In this document: piece after piece, positions 1 to 6,227 of the stretch
How the letters are laid out: every line of letters starts with the position of its first letter
How positions within the stretch are numbered: the stretch's first letter is position 1
The notes under the pieces: generated by a model
Told to the model about the DNA's origin: nothing
What the model saw: only the letters and a program-made list of their open reading frames with translations
Databases searched by the model: none
NCBI GenBank assembly: GCA_020346965.1
Contig: CP070793.1
Location: 704,350-711,050, forward strand
Source of the DNA: Chloroflexota bacterium
GTDB lineage: Bacteria; Chloroflexota; Dehalococcoidia; GIF9; AB-539-J10
Direction: 5' to 3'
DNA length: 6,701 bases
Program-made: the position numbers and the translations under genes

Positions 1-979
1 CTATTTTGGTCTCACCGTCGCCCAGCATCTTATCTGCTTCGCCTTCCCCACAGAAGCCGCATACTTCCAGATACACTAGGTAATGCCAGGAACTGTTGTC
101 CGGTAGTTCCAGCACGTCTATGTCCTCCGGACCGATGCCGGATTTTTCATAAGCCTGGCGTGAAGCAGAATGGCTTTCGCTCAACATTGGTGCTTCCGGC
201 ACTGCCGGGCAAGACACAGCGGAAATGCGTATGGTCGGGTCGCCATACATAGAGCTTCCCATAGTCGTTGCGTTAATCTTAACCGGCTTATCGGCTTTAC
301 TGATTAATTCCTTGTCGGCCGTTGCAATCAAAGCTGCAGCACCGGTACTAACCGGGCAGATCTCATATAATCTTAGTGGTTCGCAAACGTAGACCGAGTT
401 CAATACTTCATCCAGTGTATAGGCTTTTTTAAACCGAGCGTCCGGATTCTTGGAACCGTATTCGCTCATCAGCACCTTTACCAATGCCAGATCCTCTTCG
501 GTCGTATCGTATTTAGCCATTCTTTTCCTGCATTCGAGCGCCCAGTAAATGGGGTTAGGCATGGCGGTCATTTTCCATCTGATCACGTCCCTGTCCTGAA
601 CCGCGTTATCTGACTTGGCAGTCAAGAAACCTTTGGGTGATACGTCGGCACCAAAGGCCAAAGCAGTATCGGTCTCGCCGGCAGCAACGCTATTGTACGC
701 CATTCTAATGGCCGCAGAGCCGGTAGCGCAGGCATTGTATACGTTTACCACCGGCACGCCTGTTTCGCCGAAAATGCTCTCAAGATATTGGCCGGAAAGA
801 TGGCCGGCATTACCACCGTAAATGAAAATACCGGCCATGATTGACTGGATTTTACTCCATGCGATGTCGGCGTCCTTTAAAGCACCGTTAACGGCTACTG
901 CCGCGAAATCGGAGAATACTTTCTCGGAAAAACCCATCCAGGGGTGTATCCCAGTTCCAATTATATATACGTCTCTCAT
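1..979 (-). CDS. SCP2/lipid-transfer-type thiolase, 3' end beyond window
   Basis: Thiolase-fold enzyme that would cleave (or form) a C-C bond in a beta-ketoacyl-CoA. 326 codons are visible from ATG at 979-977, and the frame is still open at the left edge. The start is supported by an AGAGGA site about 9 bases upstream and by the typical N-terminal strand RDVYIIGTG. The nucleophile is Cys84 in VYNACATGSAAI, the pattern of SCP2-like thiolases. Later family segments are MYGDPTIRIS and EVCGFCGEGEA (about residues 303-313). The last thiolase motif (GHP) lies outside the window. The motif that in SCP2 thiolases reads HDCF is here ELPDNSSWH, so Pro293 replaces the usual histidine. It is the last visible gene of a four-gene operon, 38 bases after the DUF35 gene that probably encodes its partner. 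Precedents for such pairs are BbsAB of benzylsuccinate degradation, Ltp2-type aldolases and archaeal thiolase/HMG-CoA synthase complexes. The substrate is unknown. Confidence 0.92.
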   Translation of the reverse strand, partial: MRDVYIIGTGIHPWMGFSEKVFSDFAAVAVNGALKDADIAWSKIQSIMAGIFIYGGNAGHLSGQYLESIFGETGVPVVNVYNACATGSAAIRMAYNSVAAGETDTALAFGADVSPKGFLTAKSDNAVQDRDVIRWKMTAMPNPIYWALECRKRMAKYDTTEEDLALVKVLMSEYGSKNPDARFKKAYTLDEVLNSVYVCEPLRLYEICPVSTGAAALIATADKELISKADKPVKINATTMGSSMYGDPTIRISAVSCPAVPEAPMLSESHSASRQAYEKSGIGPEDIDVLELPDNSSWHYLVYLEVCGFCGEGEADKMLGDGETKI

Positions 980-1017
980 TTTAATTTATCCTCTCTTATT
1001 GCTTTTCATTATGTCGA

Positions 1018-1452
1018 TTATTTGAAAGCCCGAAATGCCCAGGTCACTACTTCCTGTTTTTCCTCATTGGTATACATCGTGAGAGTGGTTGTTTCCATTT
1101 CCATCCCCGGTTCAAGAGATTTCAGGTCGGTCTCTGTGATGATGCCGGCAATCTGGATTTTTTCGTTTTCAAACTCAACAAGACCGATACCGTAGGGGGC
1201 AATGTTTTTTTCCGTTTTAAACGGCGGCGGGCATGGATAATGTTGAATAGTATAGCTTGCCAGTTTGCCCTTATTGGGAAGCAGGACATCTTCTACATCC
1301 TCTCTCGAGCAACCGGGACGATGTTGATAATGCTCCTTTGGAAAGAAGTAAGTGCCGCAGGAGTTGCACTTTGCGCTCATCAATCTGACCTCGCCAGTAG
1401 ATAAGTCCACCAAATTAGGTATCCTGGCTACCATATTTGCCATGTTTCCCAT
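1018..1452 (-). CDS. DUF35 OB-fold / zinc-ribbon thiolase-partner protein
   Basis: 144-residue protein of the DUF35 (OB-fold acyl-CoA-associated) family, of usual length. The N-terminal rubredoxin-like zinc ribbon begins with C29-N-S-C32-G, followed by FFPKEHYQHRPGC with Cys48. The expected fourth cysteine three residues before Cys48 is Arg45, so His41 or His44 may complete the site or the metal may be absent. The OB-fold follows from about residue 60, with GKLASYTIQHYPCPPPF and APYGIGLVEFENEKIQIAGII, both characteristic of the family. Family members bind next to a thiolase and help position CoA substrates (BbsA-BbsB, the archaeal HMG-CoA complex, ChsH2/Ltp2). Its place directly before the thiolase gene fits this. 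Start: AAGGAGG ends 8 bases before ATG at 1452, which favours Met1 over Met4 or Met7. Family assignment is firm; the exact role is inferred. Confidence 0.93.
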   Translation of the reverse strand: MGNMANMVARIPNLVDLSTGEVRLMSAKCNSCGTYFFPKEHYQHRPGCSREDVEDVLLPNKGKLASYTIQHYPCPPPFKTEKNIAPYGIGLVEFENEKIQIAGIITETDLKSLEPGMEMETTTLTMYTNEEKQEVVTWAFRAFK

Positions 1453-1484
1453 TGTCTTTTTCCTCCTTGTTTATATAAATGCTG

Positions 1485-2252
1485 TTAGCGACCGATAAAC
1501 TTCGGAGCTCTTTTTTCCAGGAAAGCATTGACGCCTTCCACCCTGTCCTCCAGGCTCAGGGCAAGGCCGTAGAGCTCATATTCATATTTCAAGCCGCTTT
1601 CCAGATTTACCTGCATGCCGCGGTTGATAGCGGTTTTAGCGAGCTTGAGGGCGGCTGCGCTCTTGGCGGCGATTTTCTTGGCTAACTCCTTGGTCGCAGG
1701 CATCAATTCGTCTATGGGCACTACCCGGTTCACCAGGCCGAGGCGGTCGGCTTGCTCGGCGCCGATGATTTCGCCTGTGTAGATTAATTCCTTGGCCTTG
1801 CACACACCTATCAGTCGTGGCAGGCGCTGGGTGGCACCCCCGCCGGGGATTATGCCGATATTAATCTCGGGCTGGCCGAACTTGGCTTTTTCCGAGGCAA
1901 TGATTATGTCGCAAGCCATGGCGATTTCACAGCCGCCGCCCAGGCAAAAGCCATTGACAGCCGCGATAACAGGTTTTTCCAGTCTTTCGACCATTTCGCC
2001 CAAGCGCTGGATGTTATGGGCAGCAAACGGTGTAGTTTGGCTGAATTCTTTGATATCGCTGCCTGCCATGAAGGCCTTGCCGCTGCCGGTGAGAATCAGT
2101 ACCTTGATCTCGTCTTCGCTTGCCACTTCGGCGACGGCCTCAGCAAATTCGGCTCGTGTCTGGTTATTCAGGGCATTCATCGCCTCAGGACGATTGAAGG
2201 TGATGATGGCGATGTCTTCTTCTTTCTCAAAAATAATATTTTGGTAGGCCAT
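1485..2252 (-). CDS. Enoyl-CoA hydratase / crotonase family protein
   Basis: 255-residue soluble crotonase of standard length. It is expected to add water to a 2-enoyl-CoA, or to remove it from a 3-hydroxyacyl-CoA. Both catalytic glutamates of true hydratases are present: Glu109 in LGGGCEIAMACD and Glu129 in FGQPEINIGIIPGGG. The oxyanion hole is formed by Ala63 (KAFMAGSDIKEF) and Gly106. The C-terminal segment EDRVEGVNAFLEKRAP is typical of short-chain enoyl-CoA hydratases. Retention of both glutamates argues against an isomerase-only or decarboxylase member, although crotonase substrate cannot be predicted from this. The gene starts 10 bases after the acyl-CoA synthetase stop. Its AAGGGGGAG ribosome site overlaps that TAA stop, so the two are probably translationally coupled. 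DUF35 and thiolase follow, giving a hydratase-thiolase beta-oxidation order. Confidence 0.95.
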   Translation of the reverse strand: MAYQNIIFEKEEDIAIITFNRPEAMNALNNQTRAEFAEAVAEVASEDEIKVLILTGSGKAFMAGSDIKEFSQTTPFAAHNIQRLGEMVERLEKPVIAAVNGFCLGGGCEIAMACDIIIASEKAKFGQPEINIGIIPGGGATQRLPRLIGVCKAKELIYTGEIIGAEQADRLGLVNRVVPIDELMPATKELAKKIAAKSAAALKLAKTAINRGMQVNLESGLKYEYELYGLALSLEDRVEGVNAFLEKRAPKFIGR

Positions 2253-2262
2253 ATACTCCCCC

Positions 2263-3642
2263 TTAGGCAGATTGCTTATGCTTGCGCATACCGTACTCGC
2301 ATAATTTGCTCAGGGCTTTTACTCCGGAAATCAAAGAAGGGAACACCGGCAGGTCCTTTCCCATTTCATCCAGGATAATATTCTTGTATTTATTGTATCC
2401 TACAATCACACATATGACCACCGGTTTGCCGACATCCTGGACGATTTTCTGAATGATTTTCTCCCGAACGGCCTCCTCCGTATAGTCGAAGCCGGCCAGA
2501 ATGATTACTGCAGCGTCTATGTTGGGGTCTCTGAATGCGTCGGGGAAAGTAGTTTCCAGAGTTTTCGTAAAACCGATTTTGGTTACTGAAAAGTATAAGT
2601 CAACTGGATTTCCTACTGGCGTTTCAAACATGTCCTTCAATTTCTCAGTTGTTTCCGAGGTCAACTTGGGTAGCGCCAGACCGAAGCCGGTAGATAGGTC
2701 GGAAACAACAACACCGACGCTGCCAGCTAGGGTGATCACTGCTATGCGGTTGCCTTTGGGAAGTGGTTGAGTGGAAAAAACTTTGGCGAAATCTTTCAGT
2801 TCCGTAAAATCATCGGCCATGATCATACCCGTTTGCTTGATTGCCGCTTCCACAATCCTGGCATTGCTGGCAATACTGCCAGTGTGGCTCACGGCAGCTC
2901 TGGCCCCGGCTTCTGTGCGACCGCCGCTGAGGAAAATAACCGGTTTTTGGGCTGCCACTTTCTTGGCGATCCTGGTAAGTTTTCGTCCATCGGTAATAGT
3001 CTCCAAATACATTGAAATGACCTCGACGCTATCGTCATCCCCGAAGTATTCGAGTAGGTCATTTTCATTGACATCGCATTTGTTTCCAATGGAACACACT
3101 TTGTTGATATTCAGACTTTCATTTTCCACCATATCCGAAGTCATCCCGGCCGCTAGTAGACCCGATTGCCCGATCAACACGACATTCCCCCTGGGGACTT
3201 TCTTGGTCATTGGATAAATGGAGGTTACGATATCACGGGAAACAATACCGGAGCAGTTTGGTCCCATGACCCGGATGCCGTTTTTCTTGGCTATATCGAC
3301 GATTTGCTCTTGGATAACTTTGCCCTCTCCGCCAATTTCGGCGAATCCGGCGGACTGAATAATAACTGCCCTCACTCCTTTGCTGGCACATTGTTCCATG
3401 GCTTCAACAGTGAGCCCTGGGGCCGGCAGGGCTGTGACCACCAGGTCAACGTTCCCGGGTATCTCTGTTACAGAACGGTATACCTTGTATCCTAGTATCT
3501 CGTCTGACTTTGGATTCACCGGATAAACGTCTCCGGCAAAATCGCTGTCGACGATATTTTTCGCGATGACATAGCCCAGTTTTCCGGGAGTTCCACTGGC
3601 TCCGATGACTGCAATGGATCTTGGTTTAAAGAATAGATCCAT
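2263..3642 (-). CDS. NDP-forming acyl-CoA synthetase, alpha subunit
   Basis: 459 residues, the usual length of a free-standing alpha subunit of acetate/acyl-CoA ligase (ADP-forming). The family interconverts acyl-CoA + ADP + Pi with acid + CoA + ATP. The N-terminal CoA-binding Rossmann domain (about 1-130) opens with FFKPRSIAVIGASGTPGKLG and ends with VMGPNCSGI. The succinyl-CoA ligase-like domain follows (about 150-290), with GQSGLLA, MYLETITDGRK and AAVSHTGSIAS. His253 in the last motif matches the phosphorylated histidine, and Glu214 matches the conserved family glutamate. A third flavodoxin-like domain (about 295-455) includes GNPVDLY. The ATP-grasp beta subunit is neither fused nor encoded in this window, so it must come from elsewhere. 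It is the first gene of the minus-strand operon, with a promoter at 3858-3886. A modest AAAGGAA site lies about 12 bases before the ATG. The acyl substrate is unknown. Confidence 0.93.
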   Translation of the reverse strand: MDLFFKPRSIAVIGASGTPGKLGYVIAKNIVDSDFAGDVYPVNPKSDEILGYKVYRSVTEIPGNVDLVVTALPAPGLTVEAMEQCASKGVRAVIIQSAGFAEIGGEGKVIQEQIVDIAKKNGIRVMGPNCSGIVSRDIVTSIYPMTKKVPRGNVVLIGQSGLLAAGMTSDMVENESLNINKVCSIGNKCDVNENDLLEYFGDDDSVEVISMYLETITDGRKLTRIAKKVAAQKPVIFLSGGRTEAGARAAVSHTGSIASNARIVEAAIKQTGMIMADDFTELKDFAKVFSTQPLPKGNRIAVITLAGSVGVVVSDLSTGFGLALPKLTSETTEKLKDMFETPVGNPVDLYFSVTKIGFTKTLETTFPDAFRDPNIDAAVIILAGFDYTEEAVREKIIQKIVQDVGKPVVICVIVGYNKYKNIILDEMGKDLPVFPSLISGVKALSKLCEYGMRKHKQSA

Positions 3643-3850
3643 TATGTTTCACCGTTCCTTTTATCGCCTTTTGATCAGTTATAAATATATTGATTGTCCC
3701 CCTTTTACGTTGCTCAAAAACGGCTCGCAATCCATGCAAAGTTTGTGCGGCCGAACGAAAACTGCGTGCTACACCATGCTTCCGTTAGTGTCAAGCTTGG
3801 TGCCCGTCCTAATCTAGATATCACCCGGGCCGGAAACGGGTTTATTTAAC

Positions 3851-3865
3851 CACGGCAATTATACA
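3851..3865. repeat. 15-bp element, copy A (possible shared operator)
   Basis: CACGGCAATTATACA. It recurs at 4131-4145 with one mismatch (14/15). This copy covers the -10 box and expected start site of the minus-strand promoter. A protein bound here would block that promoter. The operator role is inferred from position and repetition only. Confidence 0.5.
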
Positions 3866-3886
3866 CCCGGGATAGAGAGTAAGCAA
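3858..3886 (-). promoter_or_regulatory. Promoter of the acyl-CoA synthetase-crotonase-DUF35-thiolase operon
   Basis: On the minus strand the sequence reads TTGCTT (3886-3881), 17 bases, then TATAAT (3863-3858). This is a perfect -10 box at ideal spacing with a 4/6 -35 box. Transcription should start near 3851, leaving a leader of about 210 bases before the ATG at 3642. This is the best sigma-70-type promoter I found upstream of the operon. It was read from the sequence only and not tested. Confidence 0.7.
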
Positions 3887-3964
3887 GGACATCCTTATGA
3901 GGGCTGGTCATATCCGTGACTGAATCAGCCGTGCATCGCATGTTCAGACGGAAATTGCTGGATA

Positions 3965-4033
3965 TGCCCTTGATATTTCTCATGTGATCCGCCAGCAGAG
4001 AACGTTGACAGCCTGCAGAAGATGATATAATAT
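3965..4033 (+). repeat. 69-bp tandem promoter repeat, copy 1
   Basis: Direct repeat of 4061-4129 with a 96-bp period. The first 51 bases are identical and the copies differ at only 3 of 69 positions, all between the -35 and -10 boxes. Each copy holds about 40 bases upstream of TTGACA plus the complete promoter core. The upstream part contains TTCTC...GAGAA arms (3977-3981, 3998-4002) and one TGTGATC half-site (3983-3989). It is probably a recent local duplication. Confidence 0.95.
4005..4031 (+). promoter_or_regulatory. Promoter P1 towards dctQM
   Basis: Perfect TTGACA (4005-4010) and perfect TATAAT (4026-4031) separated by 15 bases. TAATAT at 4028-4033 gives a 17-base spacing as an alternative -10. 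The start is expected near 4038, so its transcript would include all of repeat copy 2 in a leader of about 160 bases. Confidence 0.7.
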
Positions 4034-4060
4034 AGAGAGCGGAGGGAAACTACCGAACAT

Positions 4061-4129
4061 TGCCCTTGATATTTCTCATGTGATCCGCCAGCAGAGAACG
4101 TTGACAGCCTGTGGGAGATGATATAATAT
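4061..4129 (+). repeat. 69-bp tandem promoter repeat, copy 2
   Basis: Second copy of the repeat at 3965-4033 (66/69 identical). It ends 68 bases before the dctQ start codon. The 27 bases between copies (4034-4060) are not repeated; they include a GGAGGG stretch but no start codon that opens a gene. Confidence 0.95.
4101..4127 (+). promoter_or_regulatory. Promoter P2 towards dctQM
   Basis: Same core as P1: TTGACA (4101-4106), 15 bases, TATAAT (4122-4127), or TAATAT (4124-4129) at 17 bases. The start is expected near 4134, inside copy B of the 15-bp element, giving a leader of about 64 bases before dctQ. It is the closer and likely main promoter for the transporter genes. Confidence 0.72.
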
Positions 4130-4130
4130 G

Positions 4131-4145
4131 CACGGCAATTCTACA
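4131..4145. repeat. 15-bp element, copy B (possible shared operator)
   Basis: CACGGCAATTCTACA, 14/15 identical to 3851-3865. It sits directly after the P2 -10 box, over the expected transcription start. This is a typical repressor position, but no protein is known to bind it. Confidence 0.5.
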
Positions 4146-4197
4146 ATTCGCGGACAGCCGGTCTGCTGCGTAGCAAGATCGCCGGAGGTAGTGAATT

Positions 4198-4704
4198 ATG
4201 TTTACTAAGGCATCCGAATACATGAAGAAGCTCATATCTTACCCCAGCAGTGTTATGTTTGGCGCTGCCATGGTGGCGATGATATTCGTTATGCTGGCAG
4301 TGTCAGCAGACGTCTTCATGCGGTATGCTTTCGATTCACCCATCGTTGGCGTCTGGGATCTCTGCACCATGGCCTTTGCGATCATTATTTGGGGCCCCAT
4401 GGCTTACGCTGCGCTTAAAGGCAGCCATATCGCTCTAACGTTTCTGCTGGACAGGTTTCCGCGTTTGCCACGGCTGGTTCTCCAGGTGATAATCTCATTA
4501 GTGACCAGCGCAATGTTAGGACTCGTCAGCTGGCGCCTATTGTTGCATGCGATACACTTGGATGACACGGAATTTGTATCGCCTACATTGAGAATACCGC
4601 ATGCGCCGATAACATACTTCGCCGCCTTTGCCTGTCTAGTAATGGCCCTGGCATTTCTGACCAGATTGCCGGAAGCTTTGGGTAAATTCAGGAAGGAGCA
4701 GTAA
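4198..4704 (+). CDS. dctQ: TRAP transporter small permease (DctQ)
   Basis: 168-residue inner-membrane protein of DctQ length with four predicted helices: about 19-38, 52-72, 93-118 and 137-156. The DctQ signature DVFMRYAFDSP follows helix 1, and GSHIAL (75-80) follows helix 2, matching the conserved GxH segment of the family. In TRAP transporters DctQ assembles with DctM and receives substrate from a periplasmic binding protein; uptake of carboxylates or similar anions is driven by sodium. Start: GGAGGT at 4184-4189 lies 8 bases before the ATG. dctM follows after 3 bases. The tandem promoters P1 and P2 lie upstream. No binding protein is encoded beside it, so the substrate cannot be inferred from a DctP type. 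Confidence 0.93.
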   Translation: MFTKASEYMKKLISYPSSVMFGAAMVAMIFVMLAVSADVFMRYAFDSPIVGVWDLCTMAFAIIIWGPMAYAALKGSHIALTFLLDRFPRLPRLVLQVIISLVTSAMLGLVSWRLLLHAIHLDDTEFVSPTLRIPHAPITYFAAFACLVMALAFLTRLPEALGKFRKEQ

Positions 4705-4707
4705 TCA

Positions 4708-6009
4708 ATGGAGTTAACGGGCGTTCAAATAGGCATATTAATGATAGCCCTGGCTGTAGGCCTGATGATGATCGGTTTTCCGGTTGCCGTTACTATGATT
4801 ATGGCTGGGTTCCTGGGAATGTGGCTAATTCGTGGATCCGCTCCGGCACTTGGCTTACTCGGCTGGCAAACCTGGGGGCAGAGTCTTAAGCAAATTCTAG
4901 TCATAATACCTCTGTATACCTGGATGGGGGTGATGGCTGGCAGGGGAGGGGTCGGCGCGGATGCTTTTACCTCACTCTACAAGTGGATAGGACATGTTCG
5001 CGGAGGTCTGGCAATGGCCGTCTCTGCTGCCTGTGCTGCTTTCGGTGCCGTCTGCGGAAACCATATAGCCACTTCAATAGCCATGAGCAGGATCGCCCGA
5101 CCGGAGATGAAAAAACGCGGCTACGACGACGGATTCTCTCTGGGTGCTATCGCTGCCAGCGGAAATCTCGGCATCATGATCCCGCCCAGCGGGTCTTTTA
5201 TTCTCTTTGGTTTTCTCACAGACACCTCAATTAAGGATCTCTTTATTGCCGGCATTCTACCCGGTATCTTCATAATGGTGTTGTTCATAATCCAGATTGC
5301 AGTACAAGTTAAATTAAAGCCTAGCCTGGCGCCGGCCGGACCAAGGGTGGGCTGGATTGATAGACTTAAGCACACTTATCTGCTATGGCCGATAGCAGTT
5401 ATTTTTATTATTGTAATGGGCGGTATTTACTTCGGCGTTTTCACTCCCACTGAAGCTGCGTGTGTTGGATGCCTGGCGGTTTTGCTGATCAGTGTAGCCA
5501 GAAGAAAGCTGAATGTAAAAGGTATCATACAAACCCTCCGAGAAGCGCTGCCAGTTTCCGCCATGATTATGCTGATGCTTATTGCTGCCCGGATATTCGC
5601 CAGTGCACTGTCCGTCTCCGGAGTAACTACGGCATTAACCGATGCTATTGTTGGTTTGGGGGTAAGTCCGTACGCTGTAATGGCCTTGATTCTGGTTATT
5701 TACATTATTATGGGAATCTTTATGGATATATTTGCGGTAATGGTTATAACGTTGCCTGTATTCTTCCCCGTAGTTTTAGCGCTCGGTTTTAGTCCCCTGC
5801 ATTTTGGAGTGCTATGTGTGGCGGCGATAATGACAGGTTCACTCAGCCCGCCCTTCGCGATACTGGCATACGCTATGCACAATTTGTACCCGGAGGTATC
5901 TCTGGGCACCATATTCCGTGGCTCTATTCCGTTCCTGATAACCCTGGCGGCTTCTATGTTCATTCTGGTCTTCACACCCCAGCTAGCAACATTTTTAGTT
6001 ACACGATAA
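4708..6009 (+). CDS. dctM: TRAP transporter large permease (DctM)
   Basis: 433 residues, the usual DctM length, hydrophobic throughout with about a dozen membrane segments in two related halves. Family motifs are plain: GFPVAV near 23-28, AACAAFGAVCGNHIATSIAM (107-126), GNLGIMIPPSGSF (152-164), GVFTPTEAACVG (243-254) and GIFMDIFAVMVITLPVFFP (336-354), then SPPFAILAYAM near the end. The two proline-bearing loops correspond to the sodium- and substrate-binding hairpins of the ion-transporter superfamily. It forms the translocation unit with DctQ. The ATG is 3 bases after the dctQ stop, with GGAAGGAG (4691-4698) inside the end of dctQ, so the pair is co-translated. It is a separate DctM, not a DctQM fusion or a TAXI-type fused permease. 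Confidence 0.95.
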   Translation: MELTGVQIGILMIALAVGLMMIGFPVAVTMIMAGFLGMWLIRGSAPALGLLGWQTWGQSLKQILVIIPLYTWMGVMAGRGGVGADAFTSLYKWIGHVRGGLAMAVSAACAAFGAVCGNHIATSIAMSRIARPEMKKRGYDDGFSLGAIAASGNLGIMIPPSGSFILFGFLTDTSIKDLFIAGILPGIFIMVLFIIQIAVQVKLKPSLAPAGPRVGWIDRLKHTYLLWPIAVIFIIVMGGIYFGVFTPTEAACVGCLAVLLISVARRKLNVKGIIQTLREALPVSAMIMLMLIAARIFASALSVSGVTTALTDAIVGLGVSPYAVMALILVIYIIMGIFMDIFAVMVITLPVFFPVVLALGFSPLHFGVLCVAAIMTGSLSPPFAILAYAMHNLYPEVSLGTIFRGSIPFLITLAASMFILVFTPQLATFLVTR

Positions 6010-6020
6010 TCATCTTTGTG

Positions 6021-6183
6021 CAACCAGTGGGGTTGTGATAGGCAGATTTGTCTAAAAATCCCGTATAGTCTTACGGGTCCAGTGATACACTGTCACCAAG
6101 GCCTAGATTGAGAGATGAGGCAGAAACCCCGGCTCTCAATTTATGTGCGACGAAACTCCCGGAAAATGGCTTGGTAGCGGGAG
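6021..6183 (+). other. Run of five inverted repeats after dctM; candidate structured RNA
   Basis: Five consecutive inverted repeats with perfect arms lie in 163 bases: CAACC/GGTTG (6021-6035), CCCGTA/TACGGG (6060-6077), CAGTG/CACTG (6080-6092), ATTGAGAG/CTCTCAAT (6107-6140) and CTCCCG/CGGGAG (6156-6183). None is followed by a clear T-run, so a standard terminator is not obvious. The first could still help end the dctM transcript. I cannot match the set to a known riboswitch or small RNA. It could be a leader element, an sRNA or a 3' UTR structure. Confidence 0.5.
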
Positions 6184-6198
6184 GGTTATCATATAGTA

Positions 6199-6227
6199 TA
6201 GACTAGAAGTCCATATTGTGATAAAAT
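6199..6227 (+). promoter_or_regulatory. Candidate extended -10 promoter before the molybdopterin gene
   Basis: TAGACT (6199-6204), 17 bases, TAAAAT (6222-6227) with an extended TGA just before the -10 (6219-6221). The start is expected near 6234, giving a leader of about 225 bases. A second, weaker candidate is TTGCAC (6386-6391), 14 bases, TATAGA (6406-6411). One of them may drive the gene at 6461 independently of dctQM. Confidence 0.4.

Larger units (their letters stand above)
3643..4197. other. Divergent control region between CoA operon and TRAP genes
   Basis: 555 bases with no credible gene; the short open frames here have no ribosome site and cross the repeats. Besides the promoters and repeats listed separately, it contains an inverted repeat at 3823-3841 (ACCCG/CGGGT, 9-base loop) followed by TTTATTT, two copies of CACCCGGG (3822-3829 and 3864-3871), and a hairpin at 3902-3930 (GGCTG-GTCA / TGAC-CAGCC with one 5-base bulge). 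The 3823-3841 structure would lie in the leader of the minus-strand transcript. The density of signals suggests joint regulation of both gene groups. Confidence 0.8.

Noticed and set aside
1..3. CTA at the left edge, which reads as a TAG stop on the minus strand
   Set aside because: It is out of frame with the thiolase: the last full codon is ATA at 4-2. The gene is also too short there and lacks its final motif, so it continues beyond the window.
1792..2378. Plus-strand open frames of 120-151 codons
   Set aside because: They lie antisense to the crotonase and synthetase genes, have no ribosome site or recognisable domain, and their composition follows the opposite strand.
3605..3817. Plus-strand open frame of 70 codons next to the synthetase start
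   Set aside because: It overlaps the synthetase start on the other strand, has no ribosome site and shows no domain; it is chance.
3965..4129. CRISPR array
   Set aside because: There are only two copies, the 69-bp unit is too long, and it contains promoter boxes; no cas genes are present.
4050..4235. Minus-strand open frame of 61 codons
   Set aside because: It crosses repeat copy 2, both P2 boxes and the dctQ start, with no family resemblance.
5460..6038. Open frames overlapping the second half of dctM on both strands
   Set aside because: They are shadows of dctM: Arg- and Cys-rich or low-quality translations without start signals.
6145..6183. Group II intron 5' end (GTGCGAC)
   Set aside because: The seven-base similarity is not enough; there is no domain V, reverse transcriptase or 3' end.
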